Origin: Segatella copri
GTDB lineage: Bacteria; Bacteroidota; Bacteroidia; Bacteroidales; Bacteroidaceae
DNA: 64,000 nt
Direction: 5' to 3'
Assembly (NCBI RefSeq): GCF_019249655.2
Contig: NZ_CP137557.1
Coordinates: forward strand, 51,001-115,000
Below are positions 24,604 through 33,164 of the stretch, in pieces. How positions within the stretch are numbered: the stretch's first letter is position 1; every line of letters begins with the position of its first letter. The notes below the pieces were generated by a model. That model did no database searches, had not been told where the DNA came from, and saw nothing but the letters and a program-made list of their open reading frames with translations. The position numbers and the translations under genes were made by a program.

Positions 24604-25973
24604 GTACAGAACATTCCAAGAGAGCTGCGAAGTTTACGCAGAATGTAGAGAAGACCACCTGGCACGACGCTACCTTCTGGTCTGTTCGTCAGAAGAGAGA
24701 TAAGATGGCGCAGGAACTTCCTGAGTGGGAAGACCTACGCGAGCATGCGTCTGAAATCAAGATGCACACCATCACCCATCTTGCCGATTACCTCGATATG
24801 TTTTCCAAGAATCTGGAGAGCCGTGGGGTAAAGGTGCACTGGGCAAAGGATGCGCAGGAGTTTAACGAGATTGTGCTCGGCATTCTGAAAGATCATAACG
24901 TGAAGAAGATGGTGAAGTCGAAGTCGATGCTCACCGAGGAGTGCGAGATGAATCCTTACCTGGAGCAGCACGGCATTGACGTGGTGGAGACCGACCTGGG
25001 TGAGCGCATCATCCAGCTCCTGCACCAGAAGCCAAGCCACATCGTGATGCCTGCCATCCACCTGAAACGTGAGGAAGTGGGAAAGATGTTCGAGGAGAAG
25101 GGAATCTCCAAGGAAATTGGAAACTACGATCCTACTTATCTGACCCGCTGCGCCCGCCATCATCTGCGCGACCAGTTTATGGAAGCTGGAGCAGGTATGA
25201 CCGGCTGCAACTTTGGCGTGGCTGCCACCGGCGATTGCGTGGTCTGCACCAACGAGGGTAATGCCGATATGACCACTTCCATGCCTAAGCTCCACATCGT
25301 GGCGATGGGTATCGAGAAGCTGGTTCCTGACTATAAGTCACTGGCTGTATTCCAGCGTCTGCTCTGCCGCTGCGGAACCGGTCAGCCTACCACCGCCTTC
25401 ACTTCTCATTTCCGTCAGGCTCGTCCGGGTGCCGAGATGCATGTGGTTCTGGTGGATAATGGCAGAAGCGATATTCTTGCCGACAAGGACCACTGGCAGA
25501 CCTTGAAGTGCATGCGCTGCGGAGCCTGCATGAATACCTGTCCGGTTTATCGCCGTTCGGGCGGATACAGTTACACCTATTTCATTCCGGGTCCTATCGG
25601 TGTGAACCTGGGAATGCTGAAGAATCCTCAGAAGTACAGCGACAATGTTTCAGCCTGCACCTTGTGCTTGTCTTGCGACAATGTATGTCCTTCCAAGGTG
25701 GGCCCTGGTTCTCAGATTTACGCTTGGCGCCAGAGTCTGGAGAGATTGGGCAAGGCTAATCCTGTGAAGAGAGCAATGTCGAATGGTATGAAGTATCTCT
25801 TCGACCGTCCTGCGCTCTACACCACCGCCCTGCAGTTTGCTCCGCTTGTCAACCTGGTTCCTGAATGCTGCACGCACTTCAGCAATTGGAATGCCTGGGG
25901 CATCGGTCACGCCATGCCTGAGTTTGCGAAGAAGAGTTTTCATCAATTATGGAAGGAGGGGAAAGTAAAATGA
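24600..25973 (+). CDS. lutB: Lactate utilization protein B (Fe-S protein)
   Basis: 457 aa. LUD-like N-terminal part (KMVKSKSMLTEECEMNPYLE) followed by two four-cysteine clusters, CMRCGACMNTCPV and CTLCLSCDNVCPSKV, for two [4Fe-4S] centres. Transfers electrons within the LutABC lactate oxidase. Overlaps both neighbours, so the three proteins are made together. Confidence 0.93.
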   Translation: MSTEHSKRAAKFTQNVEKTTWHDATFWSVRQKRDKMAQELPEWEDLREHASEIKMHTITHLADYLDMFSKNLESRGVKVHWAKDAQEFNEIVLGILKDHNVKKMVKSKSMLTEECEMNPYLEQHGIDVVETDLGERIIQLLHQKPSHIVMPAIHLKREEVGKMFEEKGISKEIGNYDPTYLTRCARHHLRDQFMEAGAGMTGCNFGVAATGDCVVCTNEGNADMTTSMPKLHIVAMGIEKLVPDYKSLAVFQRLLCRCGTGQPTTAFTSHFRQARPGAEMHVVLVDNGRSDILADKDHWQTLKCMRCGACMNTCPVYRRSGGYSYTYFIPGPIGVNLGMLKNPQKYSDNVSACTLCLSCDNVCPSKVGPGSQIYAWRQSLERLGKANPVKRAMSNGMKYLFDRPALYTTALQFAPLVNLVPECCTHFSNWNAWGIGHAMPEFAKKSFHQLWKEGKVK

Positions 25974-26548
25974 AAAAAGAAGATTTCCTGAACAAGTTGC
26001 GTAAGAATACGCACGTTCAATTCGATATGCCTGCCGTAGATGTCAAGGGAATCCAGTATGAGGATACCTTGAAGCAGTTTATTGAGATGACTGAGTCTGT
26101 GGGAGGTCATGTGATTGAGGCGAAGGAGGGCGAAAGCCTGGACGAACTGGTGAAGAAGGCTTATCCTGAAGCCAAGGTCTTTGCCTCTCATCTGCCTGAA
26201 ATCACCATCGCACAGAAGAATCCTGATACCGTGGCTGAGGCCAACGACCTGAATGGTACCGATGTGGGTATTGTCCGTGGAGAAGTGGGTGTAGCCGAGA
26301 ATGGCTGCATCTGGATTCCTCAGACCATGAAGGAGAAAGCTGTGCTTTTCATCTCAGAATATCTCGTCATCGTCCTGGAGAAAGATAAGGTGGTGAACAA
26401 TATGCACGAGGCTTATGCCCGCATTGAGATGGATCCGAAGTACAATTTCGGTATCTTCATCTCCGGTCCTTCCAAGACTGCCGATATTGAGCAGGCATTG
26501 GTGATGGGTGCGCAGGCAGCCAGAGGCGTAACCGTAGTGCTAGTATAA
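25970..26548 (+). CDS. lutC: Lactate utilization protein C (LUD domain)
   Basis: 192 aa. LUD-domain protein; the end FGIFISGPSKTADIEQALVMGAQAARGVTVVLV is highly typical. Starts at MKKEDFLNKLRKN, overlapping the lutB stop by 4 bases; a frame from 25949 would extend it inside lutB. Third subunit of the lactate oxidation system. Confidence 0.9.
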   Translation: MKKEDFLNKLRKNTHVQFDMPAVDVKGIQYEDTLKQFIEMTESVGGHVIEAKEGESLDELVKKAYPEAKVFASHLPEITIAQKNPDTVAEANDLNGTDVGIVRGEVGVAENGCIWIPQTMKEKAVLFISEYLVIVLEKDKVVNNMHEAYARIEMDPKYNFGIFISGPSKTADIEQALVMGAQAARGVTVVLV

Positions 26549-26553
26549 AAAAA

Positions 26554-26592
26554 CAGCTGTTAACTGTTAACTCTGTTAACCCTGTTAACTCC
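26554..26592. repeat. TTAACTG simple repeat
   Basis: CAGCTGTTAACTGTTAACTC followed by TGTTAACCCTGTTAACTCC. Same units recur at 34602-34627, 36176-36345 and 53428-53450. Confidence 0.7.
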
Positions 26593-26599
26593 AGCCATA

Positions 26600-26650
26600 A
26601 AAAATCCCGAAGCTCATCATCTTGGTGAACTTCGGGATTTTACATTTTTT
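26600..26650. terminator. Terminator after the lut operon
   Basis: AAAATCCCGAAGCTCATCAT pairs with TTGGTGAACTTCGGGATTTT around a small loop; A-run before and T-run after, so it can serve both convergent transcripts. Confidence 0.82.
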
Positions 26651-26651
26651 C

Positions 26652-27596
26652 TTATAATGTCCATTCATAGGTATCATAAGCCACTCCTCTTCCTCCAAAA
26701 CCTTCTTTCTGGTAGATGAGGCTGGTGTTGAGTACCTTTCCCCCTTCTTCATTCGATGTTCCGAAATCGAAATAATCGAAATCCTTGTATCTCGTCTGGA
26801 TGAGATATTGGAACAGGGCGTCGAGCGCATGCTGCTGCTTTCCCTCTTCCGAAGCCGAAATATACTGCGTATGCACCACTTTTGGGCTGATGTACAAAAC
26901 GGTTCCGCCGAGCATCTTTCCCGTTTCCTCCCGAGCAACAAACAGTTTGATGTTTTCCGGAAGAGAAGACTGGAGCTGTTTAATCTCTTGCAATGTATGA
27001 ACGGGATGGGCATGATAGGTGTTCATCAGATTCTCGCTCAGAATGTTCCAGAACGATTCGTAATCCTCGCTTTCCTCGACGACGATGCCTTTCGCTAAAG
27101 CCTTCCTGGCACCCGACTTCCTGATATTATACCATTTCAGCGGATGCTTCAGGTTGATGACTGCCGAAATGTTCCTGACGCAGATTTGCGCATGGCATTC
27201 CTTGAAAAGGGCATAGAGATCTTCTTCGGCTGGCTGCTGCTGGTAAATCCAGGGGATAGGCTTGTAGATGCACTTGCGGAAACCTGCCTGCTTCAGATAT
27301 TTGTTGATGGCAACGAAAACCAGACAGACATCTTCTGCCGACGCCTTCTCGTTGGTAATCAGTCCGGCATAGGTAAGTCCCTGGTGAGAATAGAACGTGT
27401 CTTCGTTCTCATTGGCAGGGAGCAGGGCATAGAGTTTGTCGTTGCGGAAAATCATGAGCGAGTGGTCATGGAAACGGTCGCTGTGATAATCCATGTACGA
27501 GCGGTGGAGAAGGAAGGTGGCTTGCTTGGACTGCGCCACAAACTGGTTCCATCTTTCACGGTCGGTGATGGAATCGTATCTCTTGATCGTTATCAT
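26652..27596 (-). CDS. GNAT-fold N-acyltransferase, FemAB-like
   Basis: 314 aa. N-terminal half WNQFVAQSKQATFLLHRSYMDYHSDRF and C-terminal GNAT-like strands (KLFVAREETGKMLGGTVLYI, YFDFGTSNEEGG) resemble acyltransferases that act on amino sugars or peptidoglycan precursors. The overlap with the upstream cupin gene (4 bases) links it to a sugar-nucleotide pathway: FdtA-type isomerases are commonly followed by acyltransferases that make N-acetylated dideoxy sugars for surface glycans. Donor and acceptor are inferred, not seen. Confidence 0.75.
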   Translation of the reverse strand: MITIKRYDSITDRERWNQFVAQSKQATFLLHRSYMDYHSDRFHDHSLMIFRNDKLYALLPANENEDTFYSHQGLTYAGLITNEKASAEDVCLVFVAINKYLKQAGFRKCIYKPIPWIYQQQPAEEDLYALFKECHAQICVRNISAVINLKHPLKWYNIRKSGARKALAKGIVVEESEDYESFWNILSENLMNTYHAHPVHTLQEIKQLQSSLPENIKLFVAREETGKMLGGTVLYISPKVVHTQYISASEEGKQQHALDALFQYLIQTRYKDFDYFDFGTSNEEGGKVLNTSLIYQKEGFGGRGVAYDTYEWTL

Positions 27597-28006
27597 GACT
27601 GCCCGTTCTTAGTATATTCCAGGAAATCCTCGTATTCATAGATGTAATCATCGGCATCGTATAGCTCTGATGCCAGCACGAAGCATACCGAACCGGCAGA
27701 GAAATCCTCCAGGGTTCGCCAGATGCCCGTGTTCACCAGCAGTCCTTCGTCGGGACGGTTGAGATGGAACGCTTCTTTCCGGGTTCCATCATCCAATATC
27801 ACCGTAAACGAACCGCTGGCAGCGATGATCACTTCCAGACATTCCTTGTGGGCATGACCGCCACGAGCCGCACCTGCTGGAATATCGTAAGTCCAGTAGG
27901 TGCGCTTGATGTCGAACGGCACATCCTTGAAATCCTCCACCTTGGTATGGAAGCCTTCAGATTGATGCGTGTTCTGGAAACTGATGATTTTTCCTATTTC
28001 TTTCAT
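27593..28006 (-). CDS. FdtA/QdtA-family cupin (sugar 3,4-ketoisomerase-like)
   Basis: 137 aa. Cupin with the WxcM/FdtA features: WTYDIPAGAARGGHAHKECLEVIIAASGSF holds the conserved RGGHAH metal/substrate motif, and GIWRTLEDFSAGSVCFVLAS closes the barrel. FdtA-type enzymes turn dTDP-4-keto-6-deoxyglucose into the 3-keto isomer. An aminotransferase expected in the pathway is not in the window. The start is duplicated: ATGAAAGAATAA lies 18 bases upstream of the true ATGAAAGAAATA. Confidence 0.82.
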   Translation of the reverse strand: MKEIGKIISFQNTHQSEGFHTKVEDFKDVPFDIKRTYWTYDIPAGAARGGHAHKECLEVIIAASGSFTVILDDGTRKEAFHLNRPDEGLLVNTGIWRTLEDFSAGSVCFVLASELYDADDYIYEYEDFLEYTKNGQS

Positions 28007-28040
28007 GAATTCTTATTCTTTCATGAATCTTATTTCTTCA
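27995..28040 (-). repeat. Tandem duplication around the FdtA-like start and purT stop
   Basis: On the plus strand ATTTCTTTCATGAATTCTT is followed by ATTCTTTCATGAATCTT and a weaker ATTTCTTCATATAAG. It contains a decoy ATG-AAA-GAA-stop just before the real start codon. Confidence 0.7.
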
Positions 28041-29211
28041 TATAAGGGTCGGTGCCCAATACGGTCTTTGCCAGGCGCTTTGCCTTGTCGCGAAGCTGAT
28101 TGAGGTCGTCGCCCTTCTCGCCGTAGCAGAGCACTACACCCATTCTTCTGCCCACGTGAGCCTCTGGCTTGCCGAAGATGCGGATGCGGGTGTGGTCTTC
28201 CTTCAGCGCATCGAGCATGTTGTAGTTCAATGGCTCGGTGCTTTCCTCTGGAGAAAGGATCACGGCAGAACAGCCGATGTGCTCCAGGTGGATTCCGGCG
28301 ATAGGCAAGCCCATCACGGCACGGAAGTGGAGTTCAAACTCGCTCAGATTGGTGGTGTGACCGAGGGTAACCATACCCGTATCGTGTGGACGAGGACTCA
28401 GCTCTGAGAAAATTACTTCGCCCTGCTTGCTCAGGAAGAACTCTACACCCCAGAGACCTGCACCTGTCAATGCCTTGGTCACTTCGCCGGCAATGTGCTC
28501 AGCCTTCTTCAGAGCTTCCTCTGGGAGGTGGAATGGCTGCCAGCTCTCACGGTAGTCGCCGCCCTTCTGTACGTGGCCGATAGGTGGGCAGAAGAGGGTA
28601 GGACCATTCTTCTGGGTTACGGTGAGCAGGGTGAACTCTGAATCGAAGTCGATGAATTCCTCGATAATCACTTCCTTCACGTCGCCACGGCCTTCTTCCA
28701 TCGCCTCCTTGTAAGCCTCCATCAGCTCATCGTCGTTGTGAACATAGCTCTGACCATGGCCGCTGGAGCTCATCAGTGGCTTCACTACGCATGGGAATCC
28801 GATTTCGTCGGCTGCGTTCTTGAACTCCTCGAAAGTCTTGGCATAGAAATACTTGGCTGTGCGCAGCCCCAGTTCCTTGGCAGCCAGGTCGCGGATGGCA
28901 CGGCGGTTCATGGTGTAGTTCACGGCACGTGCCGAAGGCACAACCTGGATGCCCTCCTTCTCGAAGTCGAAGAGTCGCTCGGTGCGGATAGCTTCAATCT
29001 CAGGCACGATGATGTCTGGGTGATGTTTCTCAACCACTGCGGTCAATGCGTCGCCATCGAGCATCGAGAACACTTCTCGCTCGTCGGCTACCTGCATGGC
29101 TGGTGCATTGTCATACTTGTCGCAAGCGATGACATACTGTCCTGCGCGCTTTGCGGCGATGGTGAATTCCTTGCCCAGTTCGCCTGAGCCCAAAAGCATA
29201 ATCTTCTTCAT
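28030..29211 (-). CDS. purT: Formate-dependent phosphoribosylglycinamide formyltransferase 2
   Basis: 393 aa, full length. ATP-grasp enzyme: N-terminal [23 protein letters not shown]-binding [19 protein letters not shown] and metal-binding [29 protein letters not shown]. Uses formate and ATP to formylate GAR in purine synthesis. The start ATG is preceded by a non-coding AT-rich gap before the next gene. Confidence 0.96.
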   Translation of the reverse strand: MKKIMLLGSGELGKEFTIAAKRAGQYVIACDKYDNAPAMQVADEREVFSMLDGDALTAVVEKHHPDIIVPEIEAIRTERLFDFEKEGIQVVPSARAVNYTMNRRAIRDLAAKELGLRTAKYFYAKTFEEFKNAADEIGFPCVVKPLMSSSGHGQSYVHNDDELMEAYKEAMEEGRGDVKEVIIEEFIDFDSEFTLLTVTQKNGPTLFCPPIGHVQKGGDYRESWQPFHLPEEALKKAEHIAGEVTKALTGAGLWGVEFFLSKQGEVIFSELSPRPHDTGMVTLGHTTNLSEFELHFRAVMGLPIAGIHLEHIGCSAVILSPEESTEPLNYNMLDALKEDHTRIRIFGKPEAHVGRRMGVVLCYGEKGDDLNQLRDKAKRLAKTVLGTDPYMKK

Positions 29212-29244
29212 TTATATGATGTTTAATATTTTATGTCCCTAAAA

Positions 29245-29290
29245 TTAATCACTAATCACTAATAATTAATCACTAATAATTAATCACTAA
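29245..29290 (-). repeat. 14-bp tandem repeat across a stop codon
   Basis: TTAATCACTAATAA repeated about three times on the plus strand; the last unit contains the stop (TAA, complement 29280-29282) of the kinase-like gene, whose final residues LSD-stop are thus repeated downstream. Confidence 0.85.
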
Positions 29291-29903
29291 GTCCGAACTT
29301 CTTTCTGATAAATTCTGCAATAAACTTCTCTGTCTCTTCGATTCCCAGATGGCTGCTGTTGATGCAGAGGTCGTAGCTCTCGCTGTGTCCCCACTTCTTG
29401 CCAGTGTAGTAATCGTAGTAGGAGGCACGCTGCTCCTCGTGGCTTTCGATGAACTTGCGGGCGGTGGCTCTGTCGATGTTCTTTCGCTTGCACACCGCCT
29501 GGATGCGGTCGTCGATGTTGGCGGTGATGAAAATATTGATCACATTCTTGTAATCACGCAGCACATAGTCGGCGGTTCTGCCCACAAACACGCAGTTGCC
29601 CTCATCGGCAGCCTTCTTGATGGCGTCGCTCTGGAACTTGTACAGGCCTTCCTGCGAGAAGTCGTTGTGATAGAAGTTGCTGTCGCTCAAGAAAGGCAGA
29701 TGAGTGTGGAAGAGAGACTTGAAGAATCCCTTCTGCTCATCGTTCTGCTCGAAGAATTTCTCCGAAAAACCGCTCTCCTTGGCAGCAAGGTTCAGCAGCT
29801 CCCGGTCGTAGCACTTGCAACCGAAATCCTCCGCCAGCTTCTCGGCGATGATATGGCCGCCGCTTCCTATCTGGCGACCCACGTTTATGATAATCTTGTT
29901 CAT
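29280..29903 (-). CDS. Cytidylate kinase-like family protein
   Basis: 207 aa. Starts MNKIIINVGRQIGSGGHIIAEKLAEDFGCKCYDRELL: a P-loop (GRQIGSGGHIIA) variant typical of the Cytidylate_kin2 family, followed by NCVFVGRTADYVLRDYKNVINIFITA. Members are ATP-dependent kinases of unproven substrate; distinct from the housekeeping cmk. No neighbour suggests the substrate. Confidence 0.85.
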   Translation of the reverse strand: MNKIIINVGRQIGSGGHIIAEKLAEDFGCKCYDRELLNLAAKESGFSEKFFEQNDEQKGFFKSLFHTHLPFLSDSNFYHNDFSQEGLYKFQSDAIKKAADEGNCVFVGRTADYVLRDYKNVINIFITANIDDRIQAVCKRKNIDRATARKFIESHEEQRASYYDYYTGKKWGHSESYDLCINSSHLGIEETEKFIAEFIRKKFGLSD

Positions 29904-29961
29904 AATTTATAGTTTATAATTTATAGTTTATAGGGCAATCTTGCTAAACGGCGAAGCTGCT

Positions 29962-29987
29962 ATTAACTATTAACTTTTAACTTTTAG
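29962..29987 (-). repeat. Short tandem repeat across the MATE gene stop codon
   Basis: TATTAACTATTAACTTTTAACTTTTAG on the plus strand is shown here by its units TTAACTA, TTAACTTT, TTAACTTT; the stop (TAA) is the complement of 29970-29972. Confidence 0.6.
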
Positions 29988-31343
29988 CTGTTCTTGGTGT
30001 TGTCTTTTCAACTTGTTCATGTAGCACACCATCACGATTGCGGCGATGACTGCGGCAGAGAAGTCGGAGATAGGCATACTGTACCATACGCCATCAATAT
30101 CCCATATCATCGGCAGGAAAGCCAGGAGGGGCAGGAGGATGAGCAACTGTCTCGACAAGGAGAGGAAGATGCTGATCTTCACCTTTCCGATGCACTGGAA
30201 GAAGTTGGTGATAACCATCTGGAACCCGATGATCGGGAAGCAGAACATCACCACTCTGATTGCCTTGATGCCCAAGTCTATCAGCTGCTTATCGGTAGTA
30301 AACATTCTTGCGCAATAGTAAGGCAGGAACATCGCTATCAGCCAGCCCGTCACCATGATGGCGGTGGCGGCGATGATGCTCAGGTTCAGCACGCGCATCA
30401 GGCGGTCTAGTTTCTGGGCACCATAGTTGTATCCGGCAATAGGCTGCATTCCCTGGTTTACGCCGAACACGAACATTATGAACACCATCGCAATACCGTT
30501 GGCTATTCCGTAGGCACCCACCGAAAGGTCGCCTCCAAAACGCACCAGCTGGTTGTTGATGAAGATGACGATGATGCAGGCGCACACGTTCATCAGGAAC
30601 GGCGAAATGCCGATGGCGAGGATGTTATCTACGAGTTTCCTCTTCAGTTTGTAGATGCCTTTCTTGAAGTGGAGCAGCTCGTTCTTGTTGCTGAAGAGCT
30701 TGAACTGCCACATCAGCGCCATCAGCTGCGATAGGATGGTGGCGATGGCGGCACCCTGTATTCCCCATTTGAACACGAGGATGAAGAGCGCATCCAGTAT
30801 CACGTTCATCACCACCGTGAAGATGGTGGCGTACATTGCCTGCTTGGGCTTGCTCGCCGCCCTGAGTAGGGCGTTCATGCCGAAATACATGTGGCTCACC
30901 ACATTGCCCAGCAGGATGATGACCATGTACTCATGAGCATAGATGAGCGTCTGGTCGCTGGCTCCGAAGAATCTCAGGATAGGGTCGAGGAAGAGCAGAC
31001 AGATGATGCTCAGTCCGATACCGATGATGAGATTCAGTGAAATCGTGTTACCCAGAATGTTCTGCGCTGTGGCATAATCCTTTTGTCCCAACTTCACGCT
31101 GATGGCTGTGGACGCTCCCACGCCAACGCCGGCTCCGAAGGCGGCGGTGAGGTTCATGAAGGGGAAGGTGATGGCGAGACCCGAGATGGCCATGGCTCCC
31201 ACACCCTGACCGATGAATACACGGTCAACAATGTTGTAGAGCGAGGCGGCGGTCATCGCAATCATGGCTGGCAGGGCATACTGAACGAGCAGCTTGCCCA
31301 CCGGCTTCGTCCCTAATTCTAATGTCGCTTGTTTATTTTCCAT
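29970..31343 (-). CDS. MATE family efflux transporter
   Basis: 457 aa, twelve hydrophobic segments, two homologous halves. Typical features: GTKPVGKLLVQYALPAMIAMTAASLYNIVDRVFIGQGVGAMAISG in helix 1-2, and QGMQPIAGYNYGAQKLDRL at the start of the second half. Cation-coupled exporter of drugs or metabolites, substrate unknown. Transcribed away from the protease gene; the shared upstream region is about 225 bases. Confidence 0.93.
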   Translation of the reverse strand: MENKQATLELGTKPVGKLLVQYALPAMIAMTAASLYNIVDRVFIGQGVGAMAISGLAITFPFMNLTAAFGAGVGVGASTAISVKLGQKDYATAQNILGNTISLNLIIGIGLSIICLLFLDPILRFFGASDQTLIYAHEYMVIILLGNVVSHMYFGMNALLRAASKPKQAMYATIFTVVMNVILDALFILVFKWGIQGAAIATILSQLMALMWQFKLFSNKNELLHFKKGIYKLKRKLVDNILAIGISPFLMNVCACIIVIFINNQLVRFGGDLSVGAYGIANGIAMVFIMFVFGVNQGMQPIAGYNYGAQKLDRLMRVLNLSIIAATAIMVTGWLIAMFLPYYCARMFTTDKQLIDLGIKAIRVVMFCFPIIGFQMVITNFFQCIGKVKISIFLSLSRQLLILLPLLAFLPMIWDIDGVWYSMPISDFSAAVIAAIVMVCYMNKLKRQHQEQLKVKS

Positions 31344-31494
31344 TTATATCTGTTTTTTCCTCATAGCCCATCGCCCTGCTGCTTTCAGAAAGCAGCAGCG
31401 TCGACTACTTGTCTGCAAAATTACAAAAAATATCTGATACCTTATTATATATATAGGAAAAACTTGCATTTCCTGATAAAAACTTCCCTTTTCT

Positions 31495-31526
31495 TTTGGC
31501 ATTCTCCTGCAAAATCACTACTTTTG
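31495..31526 (+). promoter_or_regulatory. Promoter of the protease gene
   Basis: TTTG at 31495-31498, 20 bases, TACTTTTG at 31519-31526; 42 bases before the ATG. Confidence 0.8.
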
Positions 31527-31568
31527 CATATCGTAACAGACAACATTTACAATCGAAAGACCGATATA

Positions 31569-32987
31569 ATGATGAAAAGATTTTTAATGCTTTATGCATT
31601 CTTACTAACTGCGTTTACATTGTTTGCCCACAATAATAGGGTGGCTGGCATCGACATGGTGTCCTACCCAGGCGGCAAATGTATGTTGTATCGTCTTTAC
31701 CTCAAGGATAAAGACCTTGACCATAATCCCTATTCGGTGAACCGCCCAGAGGAGTTCCTCTCGGCACGATCCATCGAAAGGCGCAAGCGACAGGGACTCC
31801 CTGTCGACCTCACCGACCTGCCCCTGGCTCCTGCCTACGAAAAGGCAGTGGCTGATGCCGGCATCGAGATAGTGGGCAAGAGCAAGTGGAACAACACCCT
31901 GCTCATCCGCATCCACAAGGAGAAGGAACTCCGCAAGCTTGACGGCTTCGATTTCATCCGCAAGATGATGAAGGTGTTCGCCGCTCCCGATTCCGTGAGC
32001 CAGAGAATACGGTCGGGGGTGAGAAAGGGGTTGAACGAATGGGGCAACGGCGCCGGATTCTATGGAGCTGCCGATGCCCAGCTGAAGGCGATGAACGGCA
32101 AGCGGCTCCACGAGAACAACCATCTGGGCAGGGGTATGATGATTGCCGTGTTCGATGGCGGATTCATGAATGCGGATAAGATTCCGGCACTGCACGATAT
32201 CAAGTTGGCGGGCATCAGGGACTTCGTGGTGCCGCAATCCAAGAATATCTTTGCTGAGATGGAACATGGCACGATGGTGCTTTCTACCATGGCTGCTAAT
32301 GCGCCCAACTACTATGTGGGAGTGGCGCCGGAAGCGGAATACCTGCTGGTAAGATGCGAGGATGAGCGCACCGAGAGCCTTGCCGAGGAGGATTATTGGG
32401 CGAGTGCGGCAGAATATGCCGACAGTTGTGGCGTGGATATCATCAACTCCTCGCTCGGCTATCATGGCTTTGATGATGCTTCGATGAACCATCATTATTA
32501 TGAGCAGGATGGCAACACCGCCCTGATTTCCCAAACAGCATCGATGTGTGCCGATAAGGGCATCGTCTGCGTGAACTCTGCCGGAAATGACGGCATGGGT
32601 GCCTGGAAGAAAATCAACTTCCCTGCCGATGCCAAGGATATCCTGACGGTGGGCAGTATCAACGAGCAGGGCACGAACGCCGCCTTCAGTGCCGTGGGAC
32701 CTACGGCGGATGGCAGAATCAAGCCGGATGTGATGGCGTATGGCAGTCCCACCTGCGTGATAACGGGCAGGGGCAGCATCATCAATGATAACGGAACCTC
32801 GTTCTCATCGCCGCTGATAGCCGGCATGGTAGCCTGTCTCTGGCAGGCACTTCCCCACAAGACTGCCAAGCAGATTATCAAACTCGTAAGATTGGCAGGC
32901 AACAATCAGCAGCACCCCGATAATGTCTTCGGATATGGTGTTCCTGATTTTTGGAAAGCTTATCAGACGGGGAAAGCGATAAAATAG
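31569..32987 (+). CDS. Subtilisin-like (S8) serine protease, secreted
   Basis: 472 aa. Signal peptide MMKRFLMLYAFLLTAFTLFA. Catalytic triad visible: Asp in MIAVFDGGFM (~200), His in EMEHGTMVLSTMAAN (~235), Ser in NGTSFSSPLIAGMVACLWQ (~415), with Asn of the oxyanion hole in VNSAGNDG. An N-terminal propeptide region (YSVNRPEEFLSARSIERRKRQG) is typical of Bacteroidetes S8 proteases. It lacks the C-terminal T9SS sorting domain, ending just after the fold, so it is probably periplasmic. ATG 31569 is chosen; the longer frame to 31329 crosses the promoter. Confidence 0.9.
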   Translation: MMKRFLMLYAFLLTAFTLFAHNNRVAGIDMVSYPGGKCMLYRLYLKDKDLDHNPYSVNRPEEFLSARSIERRKRQGLPVDLTDLPLAPAYEKAVADAGIEIVGKSKWNNTLLIRIHKEKELRKLDGFDFIRKMMKVFAAPDSVSQRIRSGVRKGLNEWGNGAGFYGAADAQLKAMNGKRLHENNHLGRGMMIAVFDGGFMNADKIPALHDIKLAGIRDFVVPQSKNIFAEMEHGTMVLSTMAANAPNYYVGVAPEAEYLLVRCEDERTESLAEEDYWASAAEYADSCGVDIINSSLGYHGFDDASMNHHYYEQDGNTALISQTASMCADKGIVCVNSAGNDGMGAWKKINFPADAKDILTVGSINEQGTNAAFSAVGPTADGRIKPDVMAYGSPTCVITGRGSIINDNGTSFSSPLIAGMVACLWQALPHKTAKQIIKLVRLAGNNQQHPDNVFGYGVPDFWKAYQTGKAIK

Positions 32988-33150
32988 GCACGGAGAAAAA
33001 ATAAGGCACGGAGAAAAAAGAATTAGGCACGGATTACACGGAGGCTCGCACCCTTGTCCTCTGATAAGAAATCCGTGTAATCCGTGTAATCCGTGCCTAA
33101 AAAATCCCGTGCCAACAAAATCCCGTGCCAACAAAAAATAATTCAGTGCC
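32981..33150 (+). repeat. GGCACGG repeat block after the protease gene
   Basis: AAAATAGGCACGGAGAAA (with the stop codon TAG), then AAAATAAGGCACGGAGAAA and TTAGGCACGGATTACACGGA. A complementary block follows (TCCGTGTAATCCGTGTAATC, CCGTGCCTAA), so the whole can fold, then three CCGTGCCAACAAAA-type units. Confidence 0.8.
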
Positions 33151-33164
33151 AAAAATAAAAGAGT

